From: Kingdonia uniflora
Lineage: Eukaryota > Streptophyta > Magnoliopsida > Ranunculales > Circaeasteraceae
Assembly (NCBI GenBank): GCA_014058105.1
Contig: JACGCM010001129.1
Coordinates: 5,033,001-5,097,000 of the forward strand
DNA: 64,000 nt
Direction: 5' to 3'
Positions 1-12,600 of this stretch are shown here, piece by piece. Under the pieces are notes generated by a model. It made no database searches and was not told the origin of the DNA. It worked only from the letters and a program-made list of their open reading frames with translations. How positions within the stretch are numbered: position 1 is the first letter of the stretch; every line of letters begins with the position of its first letter. Both the position numbers and the translations under genes were made by a program.

Positions 1-202
1 AGATCTATCTAGCTCTTGGTAGGGCTAAACATACTGAGGGTACTTTAAATTAAACTCACAATAAGGGTACTTTAGTCATAGCAACCAATTGCAAGATAAG
101 CATTGCATCCCAACTCTCTTTCTCATACTCTTTCTCAAATTGTCTCTCCCTCCCTCTTCTCTGTATTTCTTCATCTCCGAAGCGTCTCTTTTTGTGAAGT
201 AT

Positions 203-204
<2 letters not shown>

Positions 205-241
<37 letters not shown>
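205..241. repeat. CT microsatellite
   Basis: An uninterrupted CT dinucleotide run follows an ATGTT. Open frames crossing it (Arg-Glu repeats on minus, Ser-Leu repeats on plus) are products of the repeat and not credible proteins. Confidence 0.95.
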
Positions 242-243
<2 letters not shown>

Positions 244-1054
244 GTGCTTCACGAACACCTAGGGTTTTGAACAACCCTGCTATTATGAACTTTGATTTTC
301 TCTGTGATATCCAAAGGTTGAACTCGACTCCATCCTGGATCATTGATGCGATCTCTTTCCAATCTTTAATTTCATTAAATCAAAGGGTTTGTAGTTTGAT
401 TTAGTTCCTTGCGAGGTTTCTTCACTTTCTCTTCGCTCACCCTGTCGAGGTTTCTCTCGATTCGAAGATATCAGTTAGGGAAAATGGTTTTCACATTTAA
501 CCCATTTCTGGGATTGATTTGTTTAAGAATAATGGGGTTGAGTGTGTTAGTGTTGGTGAAGATGGGAGGGTAAATTTGGTTAGTTTGGGTGGTGATTCAA
601 AAGCGAGTTATCGGTAGATTTTTGATAGTCAATGATTGGTGAGTTATACTGCGATGAAGTGGGCTTCCCGACTTAGTTTGCGACTGGAGGATTAGGGGAT
701 AGTCTTCAATGATGGAATTTACGGAAATCCGGTGGAGTTATTTCTTAGTTCATGGGGTCTTGGTAAGTAAAACTCGCTTATTATAGACTGTTGTATTGAT
801 TTCATTATGATGCTTTGGGCATATAAATCCACTATCAGAATTATTGTCTGCCAACAATTTCAAATTGGATCAATTAGAGTTGACAATGTGGACACAGTAA
901 GAATTACAAGTTAGCATAAACATAGGTATATATAATTGAAGTAAAAGGTATCTAATACATACTAATAATTAACTTGCAGTATTTCATGTAATTAAAAGGT
1001 TTTTGGTTTTAGTATAATGCATATATTATACTCAATGTGAATACAATTAATGGA
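242..1054. other. intergenic, no gene recognised
   Basis: The stretch looks like the leader and decayed body of some gene (an 'AGGGTTT' string near 260, TC-rich leader), but all frames are soon closed. I recognise no domain. From about 790 on it is AT-rich and featureless. Confidence 0.5.
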
Positions 1055-1215
1055 TTTTCTACCATATGTTTAACTTTAGCGTGGCTATTTTTCAGTATCG
1101 CTCGAAAGATTAGTAGAATAATGGCTGCACATGGGTTTTCTACCATATGTTTAACTTTAGCGTGTGGTTATTTTTTAGTATCGCTTAAAAGATTATTAGA
1201 ATAATGGCTGCACAA
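1055..1215. repeat. 81-bp tandem duplication, two copies
   Basis: Two adjacent copies begin with TTTTCTACCATATGTTTAAC at 1055 and 1136. They stay closely similar through 'AATGGCTGCAC', with a few substitutions and small indels. They are not inside a gene. Confidence 0.9.
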
Positions 1216-1365
1216 CAACATATAGAATATGCAAGTTCATACACAAATATTTACTTTAATTAACATTAGTATTTATAGGGTGTAGAGAGTATATGTATGG
1301 ATACATTTGAAGTGGATTATATACATTATTTACTACATCATGTACGTAGGAGAGCGAACCGAGTT

Positions 1366-2291
<926 letters not shown>

Positions 2292-2296
2292 TTACA

Positions 2297-2303
2297 TTTT
2301 ATA
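2297..2303 (-). promoter_or_regulatory. TATA box of the chitinase copy
   Basis: On minus this reads TATAAAA. It lies about 20 bases upstream of the first ATG of the chitinase ORF and about 50 upstream of the second ATG, which starts the better signal peptide. That spacing favours the second ATG as the original start. Confidence 0.5.
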
Positions 2304-2309
2304 GAGAAA

Positions 2310-2700
2310 GGGTGACCTTAAATAGCATAAATTACTACGTGTCGTGAAGGTTACATAGTCCCACCATTGTTTTTTAAGCTTGAACAATTTGGTTTAGTGT
2401 GGATGGAATGTTATAAATACTACCCTTAAATCCATATTATGTCTAAAGTACCCTTAAGCATATTGGCCCTGCTAAGATTTAAACGGATCTCGTCCGTTGA
2501 TCTCGCTCTTTCCACCAAATCTCAATGAAATTACATTAAATCTCAGCCCCTCTTTGTCTTTAAGACAATGGCAAAATTGTCTATTTGAAAAACATCATTG
2601 TGTAATGTAATATAGAATTATATCATTTTTATAAAATTTATCTTTTTTGTATCTTGCTATACTCCAATCTAATTGTTCATTGTTTCAAATTCCAACGATG
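2310..2700. other. intergenic between chitinase relic and plastid insertion
   Basis: AT-rich with no gene seen. The left edge of the plastid insertion is not sharp: clear atpB-rbcL spacer similarity is visible from about 2765, and the sequence before that may also be decayed spacer. Confidence 0.4.
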
Positions 2701-3132
2701 CTTACTTTATGTAATAAGATATTTAGATTTAAAAAAGGGTAAGGGATTTAAAACTAAAAAAAGATTGGGTTACGCCATAGATATGAAAGAGTATACAATA
2801 ATGATGTATTTGGCAAATGAAATACCATGGTTTTATAATGAACCATTCTGATTAGTTGATAAATTTTTTTGAAAGGATTTAGCAATGCCTAATCCATGTC
2901 AAGTAGACCTTGTCATTGTGAGAATTCATAATTCAAGATTTGTAGGGAGGGACTTATGTCACCACAAATAGAAACTAAAGCAAGTGTTGGATTCAAAGCG
3001 GCTGTTAATGATTACAAATTGACTTATTATACTCTGGACTATGAAACCAAAGATACCGATATCTTGGCAGCATTCCGAGTAACTCCTCAACCTAGAGTTC
3101 CACCTGAAGAAGCAGAGGCCACGGTAGCTGCC

Positions 3133-3216
3133 GAATCTTCTACAAGTACATGAACAACTGTGTGGACCGATGGAGAATCTTCTACAAGTACATGGACAAC
3201 TGTGTGGACCGATGGA
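3133..3216 (+). repeat. 42-bp tandem duplication inside rbcL copy
   Basis: GAATCTTCTACAAGTACATG starts at 3133 and, with one base differing, at 3175. The unit is 42 bp (14 codons) and preserves frame. The first copy has TGA where the second keeps TGG, so the stop arose after the duplication. Confidence 0.95.
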
Positions 3217-3242
3217 CTTACTAACCTTGATCATTACAAAGG

Positions 3243-3250
3243 ACAATGCT
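3243..3250 (+). repeat. left 8-bp target-site duplication of hAT element
   Basis: ACAATGCT sits directly before the element; ACGATGCT (7039-7046) sits directly after it. Seven of eight match. The right copy agrees with the intact rbcL reading. Confidence 0.9.
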
Positions 3251-3611
3251 CAGGGGTAGATTTATAGGCATGGAAGAGGGGGCAACTGCCCCCCCCCCCC
3301 TTGATTTTTTCCAAGAAAAAGCTTATATATAGCAAGTGAAAAAAAAACTATGCATACCCACCTAAAGCCCAGCCCTAGCAGCTCACAGCCCGGCCCAACA
3401 ATCTAACATATCTAAGACTCTAAGAGCCCTATCCAAAAATAGAAAGTGTGGGAGTGGGAAGTGGTTAACCAAAGCTACCAAACAATAAGAGCATCTCTCC
3501 AACTCCAACTCTCTGTTTCCATTCTCCAAGTATCTCTCCAACTCCAACTCTAACTCTCCAAGCATCTCTCCAACCAAAATTTATCTTTGCATAATTGCAT
3601 TCTCTCCAAGC

Positions 3612-3637
3612 ATCTCTCTCTCTCTTTTCTCCAATCA

Positions 3638-3668
<31 letters not shown>

Positions 3669-3669
3669 A
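3612..3669. repeat. CT-rich microsatellite in hAT leader
   Basis: Interrupted (CT)n runs lie within the TC-rich 5' part of the hAT element. Antisense Glu-Leu repeat frames here are artefacts. Confidence 0.85.
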
Positions 3670-4030
3670 TTGAAGGTTAATTTGATTAATTGATTTATTC
3701 GTTATTTCCTTGATTTCTTCAACCCCAATGTATCAACTATCAAATTATCAAATATCAAGTATCACTATCACTAGAAAGGAGTGCATTTTGTAACTACTAG
3801 TATGATCATGATCTCTTATTCAGTTATTTTCTTTATAGATGTAAAGATGTGATTTTTATATGATTAATTTGGTGAATGGTAATAAATTTGATGATGCATG
3901 ATAGGGAGTTTTGTTTTATACTTTTATGGATTTTAATTTTATACCTATACCATATAATTTAATCAATATGCATATAATTTTGTTAGTTGTTTACTCAAAT
4001 TGGATAATTTAATATGCATATATTTTTGTA

Positions 4031-4256
4031 GTTAGCGAATGAGATGGAGGAATTGTGGAGATAATACGAGTGTTTGCTATGCAAGTTATCGTCAGCACGC
4101 TTGGGTTGTCTTTACGCCATCTTGTTACTAACTAGTTAGATTTGTTAGCAAATGAGATGGAGGAATTGTGGAGATAGTACGGGTGTGTTCTATGCGAGTT
4201 ATCGTCAGCATAGTCGGATTATCTTTACGCCATCTTGTTACTAACTAGTAAATTTG
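4031..4256. repeat. 113-bp tandem duplication in hAT element
   Basis: Copies begin GTTAGCGAATGAGATGG (4031) and GTTAGCAAATGAGATGG (4144). Both contain GTTATCGTCAGCA and end CTTGTTACTAACTAGT. A short third start follows at 4256 (GTTTATAAATGAGAT). It lies upstream of the transposase frame. Confidence 0.93.
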
Positions 4257-4336
4257 TTTATAAATGAGATAGAAAAATCCAAATCTACAAATTCCTTCTT
4301 TATTTTAGTATATGCAATTTATAGATTTGCGCAAAA

Positions 4337-6747
4337 TGAACATCAACAAGGATAAGAATAATTGGACTATGCACGCGTTCTTCAAGAAACACGCATCTTC
4401 AAATTTAGAATCCAATTTGCCATCATAAAGTCTAGACATCCCAGAAAATCATGAACAACCTCTGAAACGTACAAGAATTGAATCTAAGGATTTCAATATA
4501 AGTTCTTTAGTATGGGATCCTGCAGAACAACAACAAGTATATGATTATCATGTAGATTGGCGTGATGAAATTTGACTTGCACATTGTAAGAAAGGACCAT
4601 ATCAATATCGGATGCCAGAATATCTGTTAAACGAACAAGGGCGTTGATTTCAAGATTCGTGGTACTAGTAATATCAGTCATGGTTTGAGTCCCACAAAGC
4701 ATATTGTCTTTCATGCTATATTTTTAATAAAGGCAAAGTTAACCGCCAAGGATCAAATGTCTTTACTACAATGGGCTTCGATAATTGGAAGAATGCTCTT
4801 GAGACATTCACATCTCACGTTGGTCAAGTTAATTCTAAGCATCATATAAATGAACAAGCTTGTAGAGATCTAATGAAGAAGACGCAACACATTGAAAATA
4901 TCGTTCAACAAGTAACTCTAAAACAAGTTGCAAAAAATCAAATACGAGTAAAAGTCTCAATTGACTCTATTAGATGGTTAACATTCCAAGCGTGCGCACT
5001 TAGAGGGCATGATGAGAGCGTTTGTTCTTTAAATCGTAAAAAATTTCTCGAGATGATAAGTTTATTGAGTTCTTACAACGAAGAAGTGAAGAATATCTTA
5101 GATAACGCTCCAGCAAGGGCCAAATATACTTCACCGTCAATTCAATAAGAACTATTACATATCCTTTCAGGTAAAATACGAAAAGAAATTCACAAGGAAA
5201 TTGGTGAGCGAAAATTTTGTATTATGGTTGATGAAGCACGTGATGAGTCAAAGAAAGAGCAGATGGGTATAGTGTTGAGATTTGTGGATAAAAATGGTTT
5301 TTTGCAAGAGCGTTTTGTTTGACTGAATCATGTTCCAGATATTGCAGCACTTACTTTGAAGAATGAAATATTAAAGTTTCTCCATAAAAACAATCTCAGT
5401 ATCCACAATATTCGCGGCCAAGGGTATGATGGAGCTAGCAATATACGGGGTGAATGGAATGGATTGCAAACACTAATTCTTTAAGAATGTCCTTATGCAT
5501 ATTACACTCATTGTTATGCTCACCGCCTTCAATTGACATTAGTTGCTGCATCCAAAGAAGTGCTTCTTTATATCAATTTTTTAAACAATTGATTGTTGCT
5601 ATAAATATTGCTAGTGCGTCTTCCAAACGTATAGATGAATTACATGCGGCGCACGCAAAGAATGTAAAAGATTTAATAGCTAGTGGTGAGCTGGAAACTG
5701 GTAGTGGGCTTAATCAGATTGGTACTTTGCAAAGAGCTGGAGATACACGGTGAGGATATCATTTTAAATCGATTTCGAGTTTTATGAATATGTTTACTTC
5801 TATATGTGAGGTTTTGAAAGATATCAAGGACAATGGTTCAAATTACAGTCAAAGGGGGGAATCTGGTTTATCATATGATGAAATTACATCTTTTGAGTTT
5901 GTATTTGTTATGCATATTATGCGCGAGATAATGTCAATTTCACATCAATTATGCCAAATTTTGCAAAGTAAGACTCAAGACATTGTGGGTGCAACATACT
6001 TTGTTAATTCAACAAAAAATTTAATCCAAGAATTACGAGATGATGGTTGGGATGCTCTCTTGGAAAAGACAACTTTTTTGCGGTAAACATGATATTGTTG
6101 TTCCAAATATGATGAGCCAATATGTTGCTGGTCGAGGCCGGTTTCGTCATCAACAACAAAGTCCTGATACAAATGAACATCATTATCGATATGATATATT
6201 TTATGAGGCGGTGGATAAGCGATTGTAGGAGTTAAATAACAGGTTTAACGAGTAAACGATGAAATTTTAGGTTCTTACTGCAGCTTTAAATCCCCAAAAT
6301 AATTACCGCTTGTTTTGTATTGATAATATTTACGAATTGGTGGACAAGTTTTATCCTAAAGATTTTACACAAACCGAAAAAGATCTTCTGTCTTATCAAT
6401 TGAAACACTATCAAATTAATATTAGTGAGAATTCCGAGTTCAAGAATTTGTCAAGCATTTCTCAACTTTGTCAAGTAATGGCACAAATGAAGAAATCATA
6501 AAATTAACCTCTCGTAGATCGACTAATTCGCCTTTTATTGACTCTATCAGTTTCGACAGCTACAAATGAAAGAATATTCTCATCAATGAAGATTATAAAG
6601 ACTAGGCTTCGCAACAAGATGGATGATGATTTTCTTGAAGATAGTATGATGATCTATATTGAGAGAGAAATCGTAGCAAAGTTTAGTACATATTCAATCA
6701 TTGACGAGTTTGATAGTATTAAATTTCGGAAGTTGAAACTTTCATGA
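4337..6747 (+). pseudogene. hAT transposase pseudogene (DUF4371 / hAT-dimerisation type)
   Basis: This is the plant family annotated as TTF-type zinc-finger or ZMYM1-like proteins with a hAT C-terminal dimerisation domain. It starts near MNINKDKNNWTMHAFFKK. Next comes the TTF-type region (SSLVWDPAEQQQVYDYHVDW, then FTTMGFDNWKNALETFTSHV), then the DUF4371/RNase H-like core (CIMVDEARDESKKEQMG, IRGQGYDGASN). It ends in the dimerisation block LTLSVSTATNERIFSSMKII (near 6538). In DUF4371 the first acidic residue usually sits in MVDEA/S, which remains. Many stop codons and several frame changes (for example near 4575, 5148, 5322, 5482, 6085) destroy it. Confidence 0.92.
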
Positions 6748-7038
6748 ACTATGGGAGATAAACTTTTAGGTGAGGTTAGTATGATGCTCTATATTTTCTC
6801 TAATTATGTTAATGTTAACTAATTATGTTTCTGTAATATTCTTGTAGGATATTTCGACTATTTGTAAGTATGATATGAATTAGTACATGTTATGGGTATT
6901 TGATTTATATAAAACTCTACAAAAAAAAAAACATGAAATTACTTAAATTCCCTTTACTACCCCAAAAAAATCAGGGCGGAGCCCCTGAACCCCCAATATA
7001 CCCCAGACCCCTACTATAAAATGATAGGTCCTCCCCTG

Positions 7039-7537
<499 letters not shown>

Positions 7538-8296
7538 TAAATGATCAAAAGGGTTGTATTTGCTAGAGAATTGGGAGTTCCTATCGTAATGCATGACTAC
7601 TTAATGGGTGGATTCACTGCAAATACTAGCTTATCTCATTATTACAGTGATAACGGTTTACTTCTTCACATCCACTACGTAATGCATGCAGTTATTGATA
7701 TATAGAAGAATCATGGTATCCATTTCTGTGTACTAGCTAAAGCGTTACGTACGTCTGGTGGAGATCATATTCACTATGGTATTGTAGTAGGTAAACTGAA
7801 AGGAGAAAGAGAAATCATCTTAGGTTTTGTTGATTTACTACGTGATGATCTTATTGAAAAAGATCAAACTCGCAGTATTTATTTCACTCAAGACTGGGTC
7901 TCTCTACTAGGTGTTCTACCCATGGCTTCAGGGGGTATTCACGTTTGGCATATGCCTGCTCTGACCGAAATCTTTGAGGATGATTCCATACTACAGTTCG
8001 GTAGAGGAACTTTAAGACACCCTTGGAGCAATGCACCCGGTGTCGTAGCAAATCAAGTGGCCCTAGAAGCATGTGTACAAGCTCGTAATGAAAGATGTGA
8101 TCTTGCTCGTGAAGGGAATGAAATTATCCATGAGGCTTGCAAATGGAACCCTGAACTTGCTGCTGTTTGTGAGGTATGGAAGGAAATCAAATTCGAATTT
8201 GAAGCAATGGATACTTTATAATCCAATAATTAGTAATTCAGTAATTTCAATAATTATCGTTCATTTCCTTAATTGAAAATCAAATTGCAATAAAAC

Positions 8297-8332
8297 TCGG
8301 CCCAATCTTTTACAACAAGGATTGAGCCGAAT
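8297..8332 (+). terminator. rbcL 3' stem-loop relic
   Basis: CTCGGCCCAATC and GATTGAGCCGA can pair across TTTTACAACAAG. This is the usual inverted repeat that stabilises plastid rbcL mRNA ends. One mismatch (C opposite A) lies within the stem. Confidence 0.75.
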
Positions 8333-9047
8333 AAAAAAAAAAGAGGCTCCCAATATATAGTTTTATTAAATTATACTTTTTTGTTTGCATAATGATATAT
8401 GATATATATCAGTCATGGATGTTGATAAGATCCCTCAAGTTAGAAGTACCTTAGGATGGCATAGCCTTTTACTGGAAAAAATTCAAAGTTACGGTGGATA
8501 CCTAGGCACCCAAAGATATACAGACTTGATCTAGATAGACAATATCTTAAATACAACATCTAAGACTAAACAACGTAAATTCTTCTATAGTTGAATCCCG
8601 GGAAGGATCCTGGGAATTTATGTAATTTTTAAGATTATATTTTATTATATTTTGTAGTTATGATATTCGATCTTTTAGTTTTGGACCATTGATCAATAAA
8701 AGAATCACAACATCTTCAACCCGGCCGGTATATTGCCCTTTTCGTTCCGTGTCAATATAAATTTATTAATTTTCTAAATGCTATGTAAAAATTTCTTCAT
8801 AGGAAAGATAAGAGAGAACAAATATTTATGTTTTGGCGATAATTGTACACGACATGGGAGAAACTCTTTGTATTTAAAATCTATTTATATAAGTTAAAGG
8901 GTTCGATCATATATAGTGACGTGATACTTCGATTCTCACAAAATGGAATATTTTCTTTTAATACTAACTTGATTGGATCTATATGCTTATTTAAAAATTA
9001 CTATTCATTTATATTATTTTCATTCAAATAGGAGGCAGGAGGGTTCT
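8333..9047 (+). other. rbcL-accD spacer of plastid origin
   Basis: No gene is present. It continues the plastid block and includes a short string at 8491-8514 like the start of plastid 23S rRNA. Poly-A and AT-rich stretches dominate. Confidence 0.7.
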
Positions 9048-10310
9048 ATGGAAGAATGATGGTTTTATTCAGAAGGGTCGGGGATAAAATAATCAATTTT
9101 AGTTAAAGATAGTAATGGTGAGAATTATTCCATATATTTTGATATTGAAAATAATATTTTTGAGATTGACAACGATAGTTTGCTTTTTGAGTGAACTAGA
9201 AGGTTTTATTTCTAGTTATAAAAATCATCATTATTTAATGATGATGATGGGTCTAAGAGTGACGATCATTACTATGATAATTGGAATAATCACATCAATA
9301 GTTGCATTGATAGTTATCTTCGTTCTGAAATCAGTAGAAACTGTAGTGAAAACGTAAATAGTATTGACAGTGGGAGTTCCAGTACAAGAACTAGCACAAA
9401 TGAAAGTGATTTCAACCTGAGTCCTGATCTCGATACAACTCTACAATTTACAAGAATACATTACAGCCATTTATGGGTTCAATGTAAAAATTGTAATAGA
9501 TTAAATTATATATATATAAAAAAAAGGCAAAACTAATTATTTGTGAAGAATATATGTGGATATCATTTGAAAATGAATAGTTCAGATAGAATTGAACTTT
9601 TGGTTGATCCGGACACTTGGTATCCTATGGACGAAGACATGGTTTTTATAAACCCCATTGAATTTCATTCAGAGGAAAAACCTTATAAAGATTGTATTGA
9701 TTATTATCAAAGAGTGACAGGGTTAACTGAGACAGTTCAAACAGGCATAGGTGAACTAAATGGTATTCCCATAGCAATGGGTGTTATGGATTTTCAGTTC
9801 ATAGGGGGCAGTAGGGGGTCTGTAGTAGACGAATATGCTACAAATAAACAGGTATAGGTGAAAATTACCCGTTTGATCGAATATGCTACTAATGAATCAT
9901 TACCCGTTATTATAGTATGTGCTTCCGGAGGAGGGCGGATGCAAGAAGGAAGTTTGAGTTTGATGCAAATGGCTAAAATATCTTTTGATTTATATAATTA
10001 TCAATCAAATAAAAAGTTATTCTATGTATCACTACTAACATCTCCTACAACTGGTAGAGTGACCGCTAGCTCTGGTATGTTGGGAGATATCATTATTGCC
10101 GAACCCAATTCTACCATTGCATTTACAGGTAAAAGAGTAATTGAAGAAACATTAAAAGTGACAGTATTAGAGAAACAACAAGAGACTGAGTATTTATTTG
10201 AGAAGGGGTTATTTGACTTAATCCTACTACGTAATCTCCTAAAGGATGTTTTGAGTAAGTTATTTAAGCTTCACGGGTTTTTTTTGAACAAAAATCAACA
10301 CGAATCATAA
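9048..10310 (+). pseudogene. accD: accD pseudogene (acetyl-CoA carboxylase beta subunit)
   Basis: accD encodes the plastid carboxyltransferase beta subunit used in fatty acid synthesis. The start at 9048 follows a GGAGG. Codon 4 of the expected MERWW-type start is TGA. The variable acidic N-terminal half survives as scattered frames ([14 protein letters not shown]-like). The zinc-finger/core region resumes at 9543 ([19 protein letters not shown]) and the carboxylase core runs to 10310 ([53 protein letters not shown]). A small duplicated insert at 9829-9857 adds EYATNKQV and a stop within what is normally GSVVGEKITRL. It is non-functional. Confidence 0.95.
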
Positions 10311-10690
10311 TTCATTGAATAGTAATCTACTTTTTTATTATATTTTATATAGGTTGTATATAATACAACATATTATGCCTTGGATAAGATATTTCTTTCG
10401 TATAATTAATCATAGGCCGTTTAGTTTTTTTTTAGTGTACTTTTTATTGAGTTATAGTAGACATTTTATAGGTAATGATTTTTCTTCTTATTATGAAATT
10501 GAAGAAAAATCATAATATTATGATTTTTTTGGTTAGTTTTTTTTATAAGTATTGTTATTGCATTTTTTTTTTGTATTTGATATGTATTTCTTTTTACAAT
10601 ATTTTGATAAATTTCAGTAATTTAAATGAAATCCTTACTGATAGTTCTCCAGATAAAGATATAATAATCCGTTTAGAAAAATAAGTATAG
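10311..10690 (+). other. junction region between two plastid blocks
   Basis: Very AT-rich with long T runs. The genes that normally follow accD (psaI, ycf4) are not seen. Recognisable sequence upstream of rps16 begins by about 10700 (AGTGAGTGAGCCAATGACTA). The join lies somewhere here but cannot be placed by eye. Confidence 0.5.
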
Positions 10691-10774
10691 ATTACTATGT
10701 AGTGAGTGAGCCAATGACTATTCATGATTCCATATTGAATCAATTTCATACCAGTTCCAAACTAGAGGAATGTT

Positions 10775-11848
10775 ATGGTAAAACTTTGTTTAAAGCGATG
10801 TGGTAGAAAGCAACGTGCGACATGAAGGACATGCTATTGTGGATTTTTACATCCACCATTTATTAAAGGAATAAGGGTACTCTTAGCTCGACATAGTTTG
10901 TTTTGTTCTACTGAAACCCCTTTATGGGGGTTGTAAATAGTACATTATGAAGCTCAAGTGAAAAGTATTGATTCATTTCTCAGAGGAAAGGATCTAGGAT
11001 TAGTGTCAATCAATAAGTTATTCCAACTTCGTAAGTATATCTTCGATATAGAAATTTAAAAAGTTTCCAATTCATTGGAATTGTTAAAACTATTTCGATC
11101 AAAAGTGTATCACATGGGAATCAATCGTTTATATGATATATGATTCTTCAATGGAAAAAAATCACAAAAGGTATGTTGCTGCCATTTTGAAATGATTAAG
11201 CATCACCAAAGTAATGTCTAAACTTAATGATTCAAAAACAAAAGATAAAGATCTCAAAACAAGAAAATACCTTTGTAATTGTCTCAATAACTGGATTAGA
11301 ATGATCAACAAAACAATTATTAAATATAAACGAGATAAAAAAGGGTTAGAGACAACTCAATAAATAAAATGGCTAGACCTAAGGAATTTACTTAAAACTC
11401 TTTGAGAATTATCCAACTTAAGTTATGAGTATGAGTAATTTTGATTTATTCTTTTTTCCCCTCCAAAAAAGAATAAATCAAAAATGATCAAACCACTTAA
11501 AAATATTATTTGATGATTTTATGGATCTATTTGCTACTAGATAGACATAAATTAGAATCATTCTTTCTTGAGCCGTACGATGATAAAACCTCCTATACGT
11601 TTCTAGGGGGCGTTGTTCATCTACACCTATCCCAATGAGTCATCTATCAAATCGTTGCAATTGATGTTCGATCCCGAAGAGAAGGAAGAGATCTTCGTAA
11701 AGTGGGTTTATACGATCTGATAAAGAATCAAACTTATTTAAATGTTCCCGCTATTTTATATTTCCTTGAAAAATGTGCTCAACCTACAGGAATTATTCAT
11801 GATATTTCAAAGAAGGCAGAAGTATTTAAAGAACTTCGTTTTAATTAA
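10775..11848 (+). pseudogene. rps16: rps16 copy with group II intron
   Basis: rps16 encodes plastid small-subunit ribosomal protein S16. Exon 1 (10775-10814) reads MVKLCLKRCGRKQ. The intron begins GTGCGACATG (a GUGCGAC-type group II start) and ends with a recognisable domain 5/6 region (GAGCCGTACG near 11571, then TCTAGGGGG). Exon 2 (about 11638-11848) reads [20 protein letters not shown], then [13 protein letters not shown] and [12 protein letters not shown] before TAA. The exons are the least damaged coding part of the insertion, with no internal stop seen in exon 2, but intron folding is unlikely to survive. As a nuclear copy it has no plastid promoter context or transit peptide. Confidence 0.93.
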
Positions 11849-12467
11849 AGAAAATTTAATTTAAAATAAAGGAGGGCCTCTGCTAGCTTGGTGTAATTTT
11901 TCTTCCCTTTTCCTTGTTCTGCTCATATTTACTTATTTACTATCTTTTTGTTACCATACGATCCTATATTATTCAATTCTATAAATTAGAAATATAAATC
12001 ATGAGAAAATTCTTTTCTATTTTCTATGTTATATGGGACGGATTTAAAAGGATTCATTGAATAGATGGACTAATAGGATATATAAAATTTTGGAATTATC
12101 CTATTGAGGGTAGTTTTCATTAAGATTCCACAAAAAAAAGGGTCAAACTTGCTTATTTTACTTTTAATAAACCTGAAATTCTCTTCTTCCTTATATTTTT
12201 TCTCTATTCACACTTTTATATAGATTATATAAATTATTCATGCAGTGCCAATCAAATACAAGTTTTTTTTAGTGTTCATATTGACAATTGTGTATTGAAC
12301 AAATATAAATCGGTCGTGGATAAAAAGCTCTACTTATCTCTGTCTCATAAGTTTAGTTTTTGATTTGTTATCTTATCAGGTTAATGTTTTAATGGGGTGG
12401 CCCAATTTCATTATTTTGATTTCGATCGTATTTACACAGATTATTACATAATGTAATTACATTATTA
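11849..12467 (+). other. rps16-trnK spacer of plastid origin
   Basis: AT-rich plastid intergenic sequence. No gene or further element seen. Confidence 0.65.
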
Positions 12468-12504
12468 GGGTTATTAACTCAACTGTAGAGTACTCAGCTT
12501 TTAA
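12468..12504 (+). pseudogene. trnK-UUU: trnK-UUU 5' exon copy
   Basis: 37 bases from GGGTTATTAACTCAACTGTA to the anticodon-loop sequence CAGCTTTTAA, followed by a group II intron start (GTGTGGC). Several changes from the usual plastid exon are visible (GCT to ATT, ATGG to ACTG, CGG to CAG). Confidence 0.9.
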
Positions 12505-12595
12505 GTGTGGCAAGAATTTTTTACACATTTGGATGAAGCAACGGATTCGTCCGTACCATTGGTAGAGTTTGTAAGACCACGACTGATCCTGAAAG

Positions 12596-12600
12596 GGAAT
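12596..12600 (+). repeat. left 5-bp target-site duplication of Tat element
   Basis: GGAAT before the 5' LTR matches GGAAT at 32673-32677 after the 3' LTR. The plastid reading 'CTGAAAGG GAATGAATGGAAAAA' of the trnK intron is rebuilt across the two sides. Confidence 0.93.

Larger units (their letters stand above)
3251..7038 (+). mobile_element. hAT-superfamily DNA transposon, decayed
   Basis: The 3788-bp element starts CAGGGG and ends CCCCTG, giving short imperfect terminal inverted repeats (CAGGGGTAG against CAGGGGAGG read from the other end). An 8-bp target duplication in rbcL flanks it. Poly-C and 'GGGGCAACTGCCCCC' near the left end and 'GGGCGGAGCCCCTGAACCCCC' type sequence near the right end match the usual plant hAT ends. 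Inside are a CT-rich leader, a 113-bp tandem duplication and a broken transposase gene on plus. It cannot code for its own movement now. Confidence 0.93.

Noticed and set aside
56..404. Open frames across the CT repeat on both strands (Arg-Glu and Ser-Leu runs)
   Set aside because: They are translations of a dinucleotide repeat with no conserved sequence around it.
10775..11848. rps16 as a functional nuclear-transferred gene
   Set aside because: The group II intron is still present and there is no transit peptide or nuclear-type promoter; good exon preservation alone is not enough.
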